Part shown: positions 22,411 through 34,639 of the stretch, in pieces
Layout: the number at the start of each line of letters is the position of its first letter
How positions within the stretch are numbered: position 1 is the stretch's first letter
Source: Phocoena phocoena
Lineage: Eukaryota; Chordata; Mammalia; Artiodactyla; Phocoenidae
Length of the DNA: 64,000 nt
Assembly (NCBI RefSeq): GCF_963924675.1
Contig: NC_089220.1
Location: forward strand, 48,556,639-48,620,638
Reading direction: 5' to 3'
Notes under the pieces: generated by a model
What the model was told of the DNA's origin: nothing
The model's database searches: none
What the model saw: the letters and a program-made list of their open reading frames with translations, nothing else
Program-made: the position numbers and the translations under genes

Positions 22411-24039
22411 AAAAATTATTGTTGAAGTCTTACAGAAGAAGGCAAAAATCATAACCTTTAAACAGAAAAGGAAGGAATAAATCATATTTTCTTGGGGAAT
22501 TTACTGATCTTATTTCTCTTCTAAGTGAGGGTTGGCATCTGCTCTAGGATCAGAGAGTAGGTCCCAAACCAAATGAAGTACTACTTGCTGTGCCATATTT
22601 ATATGCAACTGCTTCTTATCTATCAACCTCGTTTATCGAGAACACAGCTAAGCTAAGAAATGGGGGGGGGGGGGGAAGCTGCAGAGTGCACAAAACTGAC
22701 TTAAACAAATCCACACACTGTTCTAATAAAATAACTCCTTGGGGCCTTACTTCGAGCTTGTTTAGTTTTGTTTTAGAAATGTCTAAAAACTTAGCTATTG
22801 GGTTTCTTACAGCAGTTTAAATCATAAAATTTGGCAAGGAGAGGTGCAGTAGGGGGTCAAAGAGTGGGGGATGGATGCTGGGGGCACAGATACAGGCAGC
22901 AGCAAGAGATGATGGCTGACATCCTAACAGTGAAGAATATGATTAGCAGACAGAAGGATTCACTTAGAGAAGGAGCAAATTCTCTCAAATGATTAATAAC
23001 GCCTAAGGGCTAAGTGTTCCTGTATGTTATAGCAACTGATATTCATAATGGTGATCTCTAAGTTTAAAAAAAAGGTTAAATTATTTTTAGTATATTTTGT
23101 TGAAAAGGGCGTGGAATTATTGAAGGTTTCCAATTTTAAATGGCTGAAATTTTTAGTGGATGAGAAAGTCAGCTTTGGTTCTCCCTATTATATATTCATT
23201 TATTCATTTGCTTATTTATTACTTTCCTTACAGCATGTAAGGCATCACACTAAGTTCCAAGAGAAAATAATACGGTCTCTCTAAAAGCAACATGTGAGAA
23301 TCTGGAAATGTAAGCATTTGGAGTTTAGAATAAAGGTCAGAGATCTAGATTTGGATTTGGGAGCCACTTGTGTACAAGTTTCATTTGAAGCCATGTGAGT
23401 ACAGTGAAGAGCGTAGAGAAGGAGAAAGGGCAACTGAGGATGGAACTAGGGAGAGACCTCATTCTCCAATTATAAATAAGGCATTACTATGCTACATACA
23501 AGATGCACATTAATCCTCATAACAACTAGGATGAATTATGACCTGGGAAAACTTAGTTCCTTGTGTTACTTAGGAACTAACTCTCCTCTGGAACAGAAGT
23601 CTTGCCCACCAAGGACTTGGTCTAATTGCATAATAGAATCAAAAATAAGAGTTGCTGAGAAAGGCAAGCTTGACTGAGCCTCCATCTGGTAAAGCAATTA
23701 AGCAAATATCACCACAGAGCAAATTTCAGCACTTCAGGTTTGACTCCGATCATTAAGGTCACCTATTCACGACGTAAAATTCTGCAAAGTAAACTGCTGC
23801 TATGAAATGTTTTGACACTTGTTAAGAAAAAGAAATACCTTCTAAGTATTCAGTGATTGATATGAACAAAGGACATTAAAAGACATAATGTACAGTGCTT
23901 TAAGATACATCAATCTGTTAAGCCAAGCAAACAAAAGCTTTCTAAATTTTACCATTGATGTTTGTGAGTGAGAAGTGGTATATTCTGAGTTTGCTGTGAT
24001 TTCCCATCATGTCTCCTGCTAAGTTATAGGAGTAGCAGA
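22411..24039. other. Unique non-coding DNA
   Basis: Contains a 14-G run at 22662-22675 and a short L2/MIR-like tail near 23190-23260. No exon is supported. Confidence 0.4.
22662..22675. repeat. G14 homopolymer
   Basis: Fourteen consecutive G residues in an AT-rich setting. The length is unusual, and it is prone to sequencing error or G-quadruplex formation. Confidence 0.9.
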
Positions 24040-24215
24040 GGTAAAGATTGTTTAATTCATTCACCAAAATGAATGAAATATCTAGCATATGCAAGACCCT
24101 TTGGTAGTTACATGGGAGATACAAAAGTGGATAATGTTTAGTCCCGGCTTGAAAGGAGCTTATGAGTAGCTGAGGCAGGTACAAATGACTACATCATAAG
24201 GCAGGGGATGGTTAT
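24040..24215 (-). repeat. L2-like LINE 3' fragment
   Basis: The landmarks gcatatgcaagaccctttgg, ttagtcccggcttgaaagga and gagcttatgagtagctgagg fit the antisense L2 3' end. Confidence 0.5.
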
Positions 24216-24604
24216 AAAGTGTCTTTGCATATATCTTGTTCCAACCTTCCAACAAGTCATCCAAAGAATTTTGGACCTTCCATAGGAAGTAAACCGAACT
24301 CAGCATGTGGTTAAGTAATCAGCAACTTCAACAGTATTATCTCTTCTTTAATATATCGCTATTATTTATCAACTGCCTTTCTAACCAGGGGCAGACCATA
24401 TCAGTATCTAAGTAAAGCTACAAATTTATAAGAGCTTGGAATTAATCAGTTCCAAAGGCAATTTCTACATGACCTAGTTGTAAGAATCAGTCATATGATT
24501 TATATACGTATTTATATGTTTATATATTTACATATAATAAAATAAATATAATAATATATAATTATACAATATAATAATTAAATAAATATTTGTTTATGTG
24601 TGTA
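24216..24604. other. Non-coding DNA ending in a TA-rich tract
   Basis: Unique sequence to about 24490. From there to the mariner it is TATA/TAAT low-complexity sequence, a favourable target for a TA-specific transposase. Confidence 0.5.
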
Positions 24605-25885
24605 TTGGGTTGGCCAAAAAGTTCCTTTGGTTTTTACATAAAAATAAAAGCCATTTTTCATTCTCACTAAGAACTTTATTGAACTACGTATTCACCCTTT
24701 TGTTCCACTACCTTCTGCCATTTTTCAGGCAACTTCATAATTCCATCTTCCCAAAACTTTTTATCTTTTTGAGCAAAGAACTGTTCCAGGTTCCTTTTAC
24801 AGTCTTCCAGTGAATGGAAATTTTTTCCATTAAGAGAATTTTGTAAAGACTGAAATAAATGGAAATCCGAAAGTGCAATGTCTTGTGAATATGGCAGATG
24901 AATCAGAACTTCCCAGTCAAGCTGTAACAGTTTTTGCCAGGTCATCAAAGAGACATGTGGTCTTGTGTTATCCTGATGGAAGATTATGTGTTTTCTGTTG
25001 ACTAATTCTGGATGCTTTTCGTTGAGTGCTGCTTTCAGTTGGTCTAATTGGGAGTGGTACTCGTTGGAATTAATCATTTGGTTTTCTGGAAGGAATTCAT
25101 AATAGAGGACTCCCTTCCAATCCCACCATACTCACAACATCACCTTCTTTTGATGAAGACTGGCCTTCTATATGGTTGATAGTTGTTCATTTTGCTTGCC
25201 CCACAATCTCTTCCCATTCCACATTGTTGTACAATATCCACTTTTCATTGCCCGTCACAATTTGTTTTAAAAACAGAACACTTTTGTTACCTTTAAGTAG
25301 AGAATCACATGCAGAAATACAGTCAAGAAGGTTTTTTCACTTAATTTATGTGGAACCCAAACATCAAAGCGATGAACATAACCAAGTTGGTGCAAATGAC
25401 TTTCAACACTTGATTTGGATATTGTGAGTATGTCAGCTATCTCCCGCATGGTATAACACTGATTGTTCTCAATTATTGTCTCGATTTGATCGCTATCAAC
25501 TTCAACTGGTCTACCCAACCGTGGAGCATCATCTAGCGAGAAACCTCCAGCACAAAACTTCGCAAACCACTTGTGACATGTTCAATCAGTCACAGCACCT
25601 TCTCCATACACTATACAAATCTTTTTTTGCGTTTCACTTGCGTTTTTACCTCTCTTGAAATGATAAAGCATAATAAGCTGAAAATGTTGTTTTTCTTCCA
25701 TCTTCAGTATTAAAATGACTACACAAAAATTCACCAACTTTGATAAGTTTGTTTTTAAATGCACACTAATATGACAGCTGTCACAATACAATCTAAAAAA
25801 ACTGTTTTGAATGAAGTTAAAGACAACTAAGTGCTACTAGAGCCATCTTACAGAAAAAATCGAATGAACTTTTGGGCCAACCCAA
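24605..25885 (-). mobile_element. Full-length mariner (Tc1/mariner), inactive
   Basis: Both ends are intact. The left terminus ttgggttggccaaaaagttc is matched at the right by gaacttttgggccaacccaa read on the other strand, giving inverted repeats of about 31 bp with few mismatches. A TA target duplication brackets it (24603-24604 and 25886-25887). The length of 1,281 bp is the usual size for a mariner. The termini match the artiodactyl-type Mar1_BT style as I recall it, and differ from human Hsmar1. It lies in a TA-rich tract. Between the ends is a broken transposase on the minus strand. Confidence 0.95.
24676..25701 (-). pseudogene. Mariner transposase pseudogene (DD34D)
   Basis: The start codon is at 25699-25701 (MEEKQHFQ), near the usual distance from the end of the element. 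An in-frame TGA at about 25582-25584 splits the N-terminal helix-turn-helix region. The reading resumes in frame after it (WFAKF, then LGRPVEVDS and the second HTH at 25267-25518). A stop follows at about 25267. The middle third needs frame changes. Catalytic triad: the first Asp, in the VTGDEKW-type motif, is Asn here (codon 25247-25249). The second Asp is present in HQDNTRPH (codon 24970-24972). The third is in SDFHLF (codon 24865-24867). The last two are separated by exactly 34 residues, which is diagnostic of mariner DD34D. The C-terminal 133 codons are still open. Not functional. Confidence 0.93.
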
Positions 25886-25887
25886 TA

Positions 25888-26015
25888 TATATAAATATAT
25901 TATATACTATATATATATATATATGTATATACTTATATATACATATTAGATACAATATATATATATACTATATATATAAATATACTATATATTTATAATT
26001 ATATATTTATATAAA
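25888..26015. repeat. TA-rich low-complexity tract
   Basis: Mainly ta/atat dinucleotides. It continues the AT-rich target in which the mariner sits. Confidence 0.9.
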
Positions 26016-26444
26016 TTCATATTGCCTGGCACATAGTAGGCAATCATTGTTTGGTGAATGAATAATAGTTAGAACATAAAATTTGCTTTAAATTTGCTAT
26101 AAACTCTCTGAGTTGTATATTTACGACGTGCACTAACTTAGCACTTGAAACTGTTAAACTTATCACATTATTTAAATAGACATAATCAGTAGCACTCTTC
26201 CTTGGAGGTTAAATGCTCCCCTAAATGTATCTAAAGATCATGTATTCAACTAGAAAGTCAAGAGGATATGCCTTTGCCAGATGACAGCCATCTGGTAGCC
26301 CTTAAGTAAAATTATGCCTAAGTTTTCACATTACTGCCCTTTTAACCAAGAAAGTTACTTGAGAAATCTTGCACTGGAAAGAAAAGCCCACAGTACGTGG
26401 ACTATTAAGTGTTAGTATTTTCTAGTGCAGTCCAGGGAGCTATT
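26016..26444. other. Unique non-coding DNA with short L2/MIR tail
   Basis: The first 45 bases (gcctggcacatagtaggcaa, then ggtgaatgaat) are a sense L2/MIR tail. The rest is unrecognised. Confidence 0.5.
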
Positions 26445-27515
26445 TTTAAAGTAAATTTTATTTTTTAGGATAGTTTTAGATTTACTGAAAATTTGTGAAA
26501 ATAATATTCCCATATGTGCTATGCCCAGTTTCCCCTATTGTTAATCTCTTACATTAGTATGGTATATTTATCATAATTAAAGAACCAATATTGATACATT
26601 ATTATTAACTGAAGTCCATACTTTATTCAGATTTCCTTAATTTTTTACTGAATCTGTTCCAGGATCTCATCCTAGAGGCCACATTACATTTAGTTGTCCT
26701 GTCTCTTTAGGCTCCTCTTAGCTGTGGCAGTTTCTTAGACTTTCCTGGTTTCTAATGACCTTGACAGTCATTTTTTAGAATGCCCCTTTTTTGGGCTTTG
26801 TCTGATGTTTTTCTCATGATTAGACTGTGGTCATGGGTTTTGGGGAAGAACACCATAAATGTAGTGCCATTTTCATCGCATCATATCAAGGATACATAGT
26901 ATCAAGACAACACTGTTGATGTTGATCTTGATCACTTGGCTGAGGCAGTGTTTGTAAGGCTTCTCCATGGTAAAGTTATTCTTTTTCCCTCTTTTCATAC
27001 TGTACTCTTTGGAAAAAAGTCACTATGCAGAGCTCCCACTTAAGGAGTGGGGAATTATGCACCTCCTTGAGGCTGGAGTATTTACATAAAATGCATAGAA
27101 TTTTTCAGCACGGGAAATTGTTTCTTCTCTCCTACTTATTTATTTATTCAATCATATATTTATAACAGTATGTATTCATGGATATTTATTTTATATTTTG
27201 CGTTATAATTTAAATACTACTTTATTTATTTTGTTGTCAAATTGTCCCAGCCTTGGTCATTGGAAACTCTTTTAATTGGCTCCTTTGTTCTTCTGACCTA
27301 CTCTAACCATTGTAAGTTTTTTATTTTGTTTTATTTTATTTATTTTAGCACTTTCTTAATTCCCGGTTCTATAAGATACCTAGGTTCATCTTGTATATTT
27401 TTATCCCCATTCTAGAACTACTAATTTCTCTAATGATCCCTGGTTCCTTTTTTTGGAGAATGGTCTTAGAAACCAACATCTGGGCACTAGGTGTGCTTGC
27501 TGCTAATGGGTTATT
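26445..27515 (-). repeat. Old L1M 3' UTR region, antisense
   Basis: The antisense order fits an L1M 3' region: tttagttgtcctgtctcttt, tttctaatgaccttgacagt, gggctttgtctgatgttttt, cttgatcacttggctgaggc, aattgtcccagccttggtca, gaatggtcttagaaaccaac, and tgggcactaggtgtgcttgc. Over 1 kb, heavily diverged. Confidence 0.85.
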
Positions 27516-28359
27516 AATGGGTGCCATTCGATGTTCTTGTAGTCCTACCTCTCCTTTCCTACTCTCTAAGTTCACAGCCTGCCCCTCTTCCTCCTGGAAA
27601 ACCTCACTCCTTTTCTTCTCTTAGCTACTCACTAGTAGCAGCTCCTTCAAGGGCCAAAGTGGCATTAGAAAGAGCCACCAGGAAAATGGTGTCCTCCAGA
27701 AATGTTTGTATCTCTTAGAAGTAGTTAGTAGGTATCCCTAGAGAAAATATGATCCATTCTTCTACCATTAGGTAGGTGTTCCAGTTCTGATGCTTTTGGC
27801 AGCAGCATCAGGAATCCACCCCCTAGGTAAGGTAATCTTTTCACTAACAGAAAACTCAGCTTAAAATATATGGCTAAAACAGTAAGGAAATTGTTAGCAA
27901 ATTCAGGGATCCAATAATGTCATCAAAGATCCAAGATCTTCTGAACTTTCTGCCATGCTATCTTGGTCCTTGTCCTTAAGCTAGATACCCTCATGACACT
28001 GGTCTAGGTGTCATATCTAGCTACAGAAAGAGTCTACTTCTTACCTTTGGAGTATGAGAAAAAATCTTCCAGAATGCCCAGCAGATTTCTTATGTCTCAA
28101 AAGCACAAAATGGGTCACATGTTCACCTCTAGATCAATCATTGGTAATTTAAATGGTATTATCATAATTTGTTTAGACCAAATAGAGTATATCTCTGAGC
28201 TTCCCTGGGTGGTGGTGGTGGGGAGGGGAGATATCTGAATAAAATCAACATTCTATTAGCAGGGAAGAAGATGACTATTGGGTAGGTAACCAAAAATGTG
28301 TAGTAATAGAGCAGGGAAAGCATTATTATATTCCCTTATAATCCAGATTAAGTTAGGTT
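27516..28359. other. Unique non-coding DNA
   Basis: No exon or repeat is recognised. Frames at 27391-27624 and 27521-27718 are short and unsupported. Confidence 0.4.
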
Positions 28360-28367
28360 CACACACA

Positions 28368-28406
<39 letters not shown>
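28360..28406. repeat. (CA)n microsatellite
   Basis: About 23 CA units with one CAA interruption. Likely polymorphic. Confidence 0.97.
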
Positions 28407-28408
<2 letters not shown>

Positions 28409-29034
28409 ACATACTCTCAGAGTCATTCTTCTTCTTCATAGCATGTCTTAACCTTGCAAGCAGAGCCTGAGAAAGGCTTACATGAAGGTAGTTTAATTGG
28501 AGACTGATCTTAGAAAGCAGAAATGAGGGACTAGGGGAATGAACCAGGGAGGGAGAAAAGCCAGTACAAGCATAAATTACTACTGATTCAGCCACTGCTC
28601 TGGGCAACTGATACTTGACACTGCTGGAACATTTTCAGGAGATTTATGAAAAACATCTCAGAACTGCCCATCCATGGAATAAAAAGGGAAGGCATTAATT
28701 TATTAGCCTTAGTCTCCCACTGATTAAAGGTGTCCCCATGGGTATTAACTTACCGCCACCCTAGGCTGGACAATTGTGAGCTCTGAGCAGGTTCTCACAC
28801 TTTAGTATTAGAGAAGCTGTAGGGCAAGAAGCAAGAAGTGGCCATTGGCTGAGGACAGACACTGTCAAATTATACCTCTGTGAAGTTAGTCAAAGGCAGT
28901 CTGGAATGTGTTGCCACAACAATGGTTGAATAAGATGTGGGACTGAGAGGATATGAAAGAGACATGAAAAAGAAGTGTTGGATGCATAGCATTTATCCTG
29001 ATTATAATTATTCACCACCTGTGGGAGTATTTAA
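28407..29034. other. Unique non-coding DNA
   Basis: Nothing recognised. Confidence 0.4.
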
Positions 29035-29165
29035 CATGTCTCCTCTACTAGACTGTAAGCACGAAAAGGAGAGGAACTGCATGTGTCTGGGTTACTTTTT
29101 CTATCCCTGTCACCTAGCACAGTGCCTGGAACATTGTAGTCAATTGCTAAAAGTATACTGAAAGA
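29035..29165 (+). repeat. L2-like LINE 3' end, sense
   Basis: The run ctagactgtaagcacgaaaa, gaggaactgcatgtgtctgg, cctagcacagtgcctggaac is the sense L2 3'-end layout. Confidence 0.65.
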
Positions 29166-30679
29166 ACAGACAGATGGAGGGATGTCACAAAATGAAGGAA
29201 AACGAAATTCAATCATCAGATCCATCATTTCTAAAACAAAGTGTCCAATAGTAAACTAAAAATCAGCCCCACCTCCCCCAGTACAGGACAAAATTATCTG
29301 GGACTCCCTAGGTTCCTGAGGCCTTCAAGGGGTCGGTTTAGGAATGGTCTAGGTCAGAAGGAATACACTACAGACCCTAACTAGGGCTCAGTTTAGAGAA
29401 TACCTAAGGGAAGGCAACCCTTCCTGCCTCATTCAGCATGTATTTGGTGTGGTTCTGGGAGATCCACAGGAGTGCTCATTCAGGCACATTTCCTATGGAG
29501 TAACTCCTAGCATATCTTGCATGTCGGAAAGGTCAGTTCCTGAGGTTTCCCCAGTCTGCTGGGATCAGCCTAATTCTGACCTGGCCTCACCAAGGAGCCA
29601 AGGACTATGGTGCATGAAGTGGCCACTGATCAGGCTTGAACCCCAATAGGCTAGACAGTACCCCTGCCACTTCAGGACTGGGAGCAGAGTCAGGTGTACT
29701 CATTGCCCCCAAAGTGGCCACTCCACTTTACTTGGGGTGCACCTTTCTTGTGCCTGTTTTCTTATAGTTGTGGATTGGTGACCCTTTGTCCCTTGAAATT
29801 AAATTCAAAGTATCCAGGACAGTGACTGTGTCAACCTCCATTCTTCAATCAACTCCAATACTTGCAGATGCTGATAATAAAGATAACTAACTATCCATTT
29901 CCTTCGTAAAACATTTTAGCTGTGAAAGAAAGTGTTCTGGCTTCCTTTCCCATGTTGATCAGGCAGCTCATAATACCCTGCTTGTGTCTTGACATAACCT
30001 GATCTAAGAACCAGTCTGATTAAAGCCATGTCTCCATCCTGTGGAGTTAAGGGCATTTATAGGAAAGAATATATTTGAATGACCATTGTGCAAACGCTAT
30101 TAAGGCTATTACCCGAAATGGCATTTCCCATCACTTGGCTGCAATTTGTCTGTTTTTGACATTTGCTTCCTTTTCGAAATGCTGTATATAGACTTTTAAC
30201 TCTAGTAGACCTCCTAGAGAAGGTAAATTAGAGGGGTCTTTATGATGTAGTGCCAGGGACCTTTTCTGAAATGAGAAGAGCTTTTTCACAATATATTAAG
30301 ACCTCTCTCTGATCTACTTGCCAATTCACTGAGCCAGGTAAAAAATGTTGGCAGTCTCCTCTACTTGGACTCTCACTACCTACGGTAATTGTCTAGCAGA
30401 ACTGGTGTCTATGGATTCCTTCCATCTGCTATGACTTCCTGCAAGAGCCACTGAGAATCTAGGTCTGGTTTACAAGAATGACATGTTGCACCCCTTGCTG
30501 TTGGCAGGTACAGCCAGTCTTTTAAAGCAGTCTTATACCTGGCATTCAAATATCTGAGTTCTTTCTGATAATTTAAACAGCTCCCTAGCCTAATTCGAAG
30601 GCTTAAAGTTCCCAGGTAGATATTGTTTGACTTGTGTATGTTAAGTGGTTTTACTATAAATAATACTAATAACAACAAC
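29166..30679. other. Unique non-coding DNA
   Basis: About 1.5 kb with no recognised element. The GC-richer part at 29250-29750 contains a 66-codon frame only. Confidence 0.4.
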
Positions 30680-30852
30680 AACAATAAATTAAAAGGATGG
30701 GAGGAAAATTTAGGAGGTTTGGATATGTTTATGGCACAGATCATAGTGATCATTTCATGGAAACGTATTATTTCCAAACTCATCAAGCTGTATATATTTT
30801 GTACAGCTTTTTGCATGTCAATCGTACCTCAATAAAGTAGTTTAAAAAATAA
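30680..30852 (+). repeat. Old L1 3' terminus, sense
   Basis: The landmarks ggatatgtttatggcacaga, aactcatcaagctgtatata, and gtcaatcgtacctcaataaa followed by an A-rich end are those of an L1M-type 3' end. The preceding (AAC)n lies at 30671-30686. Confidence 0.8.
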
Positions 30853-31484
30853 ATGTAAACTAAATGAGTTTCCATTATTTTAGAATTAGGAACTTCACAT
30901 AAATATTCAAATTTTTGGCTTCTTTTGAAAAAATCAGAAGCTCTGGCACCACTGGGTCCCCCATCAGTACCTGAGTGGGGTTCAGCAGTGGCTGCCCTCT
31001 GGAAGTGAGTGGACACTCCATTTTGGCAGAGTATCCAGTACGGGTTTACATCTGCATCATGTCCAGTCCAATCCTTGTGTAAAATCCCTGCCTGATCCCT
31101 AGGGGCATCAGGGTTTGTGCCTATTGGTAGGGGATCCAAGTAACATTCGTCACCCTTGTAACTGCCCAATCCCTGAAAACACTGCACTTAAAACCTCCAA
31201 ATTTCAGACAAAATAGTCTTTAGATTTACAGTGCAGAGCTAGTCCAAATAGGATACCAATTCTAAATCTGTGTTCAGTTCTGGGATGAACCGTTACAATA
31301 GACAGGAGTCTACCAATTCATGCTACTAAAGACCCACCTCTAGTGGTGGTCCACCTTAGTGAATGAGGGTTTTTCTTTCATGTAAAACTTTTCTTGACAA
31401 CTTATCAACAAATTTACCCCACTTAAAGGAACTCCAACATAGAAAACTCAAAATTTACACTAAAAATACACTAGGATATGTTCG
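30853..31484. other. Unique non-coding DNA
   Basis: The 134-codon antisense frame at 30783-31187 starts inside the L1 terminus and has no domain. Nothing else is recognised. Confidence 0.4.
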
Positions 31485-31560
31485 CTCATTTATCCCATAT
31501 ATATTTATTGTGCGGTTCTGTGGGCTAAGCAATGGTCTAGGCACTGACTTGTTTAAGCTA
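31485..31560 (-). repeat. Short L2/MIR-like tail
   Basis: The text tatttattgtgcggttctgt and taagcaatggtctaggcact resembles the antisense 3' tail shared by L2 and MIR. Confidence 0.45.
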
Positions 31561-31652
31561 TAATTTATATTCAATAGCACCATGAGTGATAATCAAGTGA
31601 AAAAACAGCAGGTCATAAAATCCCAAGTACATTAAGAGCATGTGTGTGTACT

Positions 31653-32820
31653 CTTTGAGATAAATCGCAGCAATGTTTTCTTGTATCTGTCTTCTAAAGT
31701 AAAGGAAATAAAAGCAAAAATAAACAAATGGGACCTAAGGAAACTTAAAAGTTTTGTACAGCAAAGGAAACCAAAATGAAAAGACAGCCTACTGAATGGG
31801 AGAAAATATTTGCAAATGATATGACTGATAAGGGGTTAATATCCAACATATATATACAGCTCATACAATTCAACTTCAAAAAAATCCCCAAACAACTCAT
31901 TGAAAAATGGGCAGAAGAACTGAATAGAAATTTTTCCAAAGAGGAAATGCAGATGGCCAATAGGCACATGAAACCATGTTCAACATCGCTAATCATTAGG
32001 GAAATGCAAATCAAAACCACAATGAGATAGCACCTCACATCTATCAGAATGGCAATCATCAAAAAGAACACAAATAAATGTGCTGGCGAGGGTGTGGAGA
32101 AAAGGGAATCTTTGTACACTGTTGGTGGAAATGTAAATCTGTGCAGCCACTGTGGAAAACAGTATGGAGGTTCCTCAAAAAACTAAAAATAGAACTACCA
32201 TATGACCCAGCAATTCCATTCCTGGGTATATATCCGAAAAAAACAAAAACACTAACTGGAAGAGATACATGTACCCCAATGCTTGTAGTAGCATTATTTA
32301 CTATTGCCAAGATATGGAAGCAACCTAAGTGTCCATCAACAGATGAATGGATAAAGAAGATGTGGTGTCCACATATACAATGGAATACTACTCAGCCACA
32401 AAAATGAATGAAATTTTGCCATTTGCAGCACCATGGATGGACTTGGAAGGCACTATGCTAAGTGAAATAAGTCAGACAGAAATACTGTATGATATCACTT
32501 ATACAGAGAAAGAAATACTGTATGATATCACTTATATGTGGAACCCGAAAAATATAACAAACTAGTGAATATGACAAGAAGGAGACTCACAGATATAGAG
32601 AACAAACTAATGGTTACCAGTAGGGAGAGGCAGGAAGTGTAAATACAGAGGTCGGGGAGTGGGAGGCACAAACTATTGGGTTTAAGATAGGCTCAAGGAT
32701 GTATTACTGTACAACATGGGAAATATAGCCAATATTTTGTAATAACTGTAAATTAAAAGCAACCTTTAAAAATTTTATAAAATTTAAAAAAATTTTAAGT
32801 AAATAATAATGAAAAAAGAT
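31653..32820 (+). mobile_element. 5'-truncated L1: ORF2 C-terminus plus 3' UTR
   Basis: Sense L1 landmarks run continuously: aaagcaaaaataaacaaatg, tactgaatgggagaaaatat, tgaaaaatgggcagaagaac, atggccaataggcacatgaa, ctgttggtggaaatgtaaat, gaactaccatatgacccagc, gaagcaacctaagtgtccat, ggaatactactcagccacaa. It ends in a diverged 3' UTR (atgtattactgtacaacatg, ttgtaataactgtaaattaa). Stops break the ORF2 frame. A 33-bp unit (gaaatactgtatgatatcac) is duplicated in tandem at 32479-32544. A (TG)n tract follows the tail. Confidence 0.93.
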
Positions 32821-32826
32821 CATATA

Positions 32827-32866
32827 TGTGTGTGTGAGGGTGTGTGTGTGTGTGTGTGTGTGTGTG
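32827..32866. repeat. (TG)n microsatellite
   Basis: About 18 TG units with one GAGGG interruption, directly after the L1 tail. Confidence 0.95.
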
Positions 32867-33604
32867 GTTTCTGATAGTTTTTATAGAACAGTTAGTGGCA
32901 AATGGAGCAAGTATATACATATATACTCAAAGTACATTAACATATATTTACATGATATATGTTAATGTATTTTATATTATATGAAATTTATTTATATAAA
33001 GTAGGTTTATTTGTATATTACAGTATATGTTCATTTATATAAATATTTCAAAGTTTATTCAGTATCACCAAGGTGCCAGTAATGATTCTCTGTGTGTGAC
33101 AGAATTACGATTGGTCTTTTGCTTCCTTTTGATGATCTGTATTTTTTAAAATGTTTCTTCTATAATCAACTTATATATGGCTTTGAGTTATTTTTAAAGA
33201 AAATTATTTATAAAAATTATATGTGTTTCAAGAGTGCCAAAAGTATTGAAGTTTGGAGAAGAAGTATCCCAAGAATAAAGCCTTCTGGTGCTGATATCTA
33301 TCTACAGGTCAGTTAGCACTGGCAAATGGGACAAGTTTCTTACTTGGGAGAAGGCAAGTTCTGGATCTAGATACAGTTGCCAGGGTACACCAGGGGTGTA
33401 GCAGTGGTCAAGGGTGGGCAGAAACTACTGTAGGTGTTAAAAGAAAGTCTGCTTGATAGATAGACCTTGATTTCAGACCATTTCAGTGAGGGACAAATGG
33501 AAGTCATCCAATAGAACACGTGACTCCAAGGAGGTCCAGCACAGAGGTGCCAGATAGTGAGGGTGAAACCAGCCAACTGGGAAGGAATTCAAAGCATCCA
33601 TTAT
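32867..33604. other. Unique, partly AT-rich non-coding DNA
   Basis: AT-rich palindromic text at 32910-33060 (catatattta / atatatgttaatgta). No element is named. Confidence 0.4.
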
Positions 33605-33850
33605 GCACGTTCAATGTGCTAAGTACTAAAGATTGCAATATGCATCACAGTGAGGAAACTGAGGCTCAGAGCAGTGGAGGGAACTAGCATTTGGTGAACA
33701 CAGCCTGCCTGCCAGGCCATTTTACCGCGCGCTTTCATAAACGTTATGAAAACTGCCCAAGGTCATACCGGTAGTAAGTGGGAGAGTTGAAATTCAAACC
33801 CAGGCTTTCTGATTTCATGCCCAGTGCTTTTTCCATTCCCTCTACTGCCC
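33605..33850 (-). repeat. MIR SINE with internal MIR-like insertion or tandem copy
   Basis: An antisense MIR (agtgaggaaactgaggctca ... cccaaggtcataccggtagt ... attcaaacccaggctttctg) is split after gcagtggagg by about 70 bp. The insert itself reads like the start of a second MIR (aactagcatttggtgaacac, gcctgccaggccattt). Confidence 0.65.
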
Positions 33851-34284
33851 TGCTGCACCCTCCTCATCATGAAGCACTGTCTCAGGAATCCATCTGAGCT
33901 GGAGTCATGGGATTGCCCCCTCCTCGGCTGCGCTTTGCTGAGGCCAGCACTAGCAATGCTGCTCAGACACTGTCCTGAGGGCAGCGTCGACACACAGGCA
34001 CAAATGCCATTTTCCTCCTATGTCAGGGAAGCAGGGGCCACTCACTATTTCTATCATTTTGCTGGCTCTAATTTCCAACGTTTTGCAGAAAAAAAAAAAT
34101 GAATCAATTTAACAGAACATTATTCCTACTTTCAAAGGAAATGGTACCAGTGAACAGGTGAATTTTAGGAAAGGAAGAGCAGACACAGATTGTTCCTCTT
34201 TGAGTGAATGCCTTCGTGTTATCATATGGCTCCCCTCATTAGCAGCACCAGGTTCAGGTCAGCGGACATGTGCTGGGTGCAGGG
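33851..34284. other. Unique non-coding DNA
   Basis: The 92-codon frame at 33824-34102 begins in MIR sequence. No exon signature is seen. Confidence 0.4.
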
Positions 34285-34430
34285 GGTCAATGTTGAAGGC
34301 ATGGTCCTTGTCTCTAAAAGGTTTATACTCTAGCTGTGGAGATAGGGGATAGCCAGTGAAAAGGAACATAGCAAAAGAGGGCACAGATGCAGAGTGTCAG
34401 ATGAGTTGAGGGAAGAGACAATGTTCTTCT
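34285..34430 (-). repeat. L2-like LINE 3' fragment
   Basis: The sequence aaggcatggtccttgtctct, aaaaggtttatactctagct, gtggagataggggatagcc fits the antisense L2 pattern. Confidence 0.5.
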
Positions 34431-34639
34431 TTTCTGGAAGACACCCTTCCAAACCTGGCTCCCTAGGTTAATAGAGGCCTAGAACTGTCTAGTCCCTAAA
34501 AGAAAGACTTTTTTGGCCAGACATGTTATGCTATACTATGATCATAATATTAAGTAAGCCATTATTAAGTAATAACAAAAGCCAAATTCTGCTTTGACTT
34601 GATTTTATACTCAAGACTGAGGATGGGTATTATGGTTTT
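34431..34639. other. Unique non-coding DNA
   Basis: Nothing recognised. Confidence 0.4.

Noticed and set aside
30783..31187. 134-codon antisense frame
   Set aside because: It begins in an old L1 terminus and has no domain; no exon boundaries are seen.
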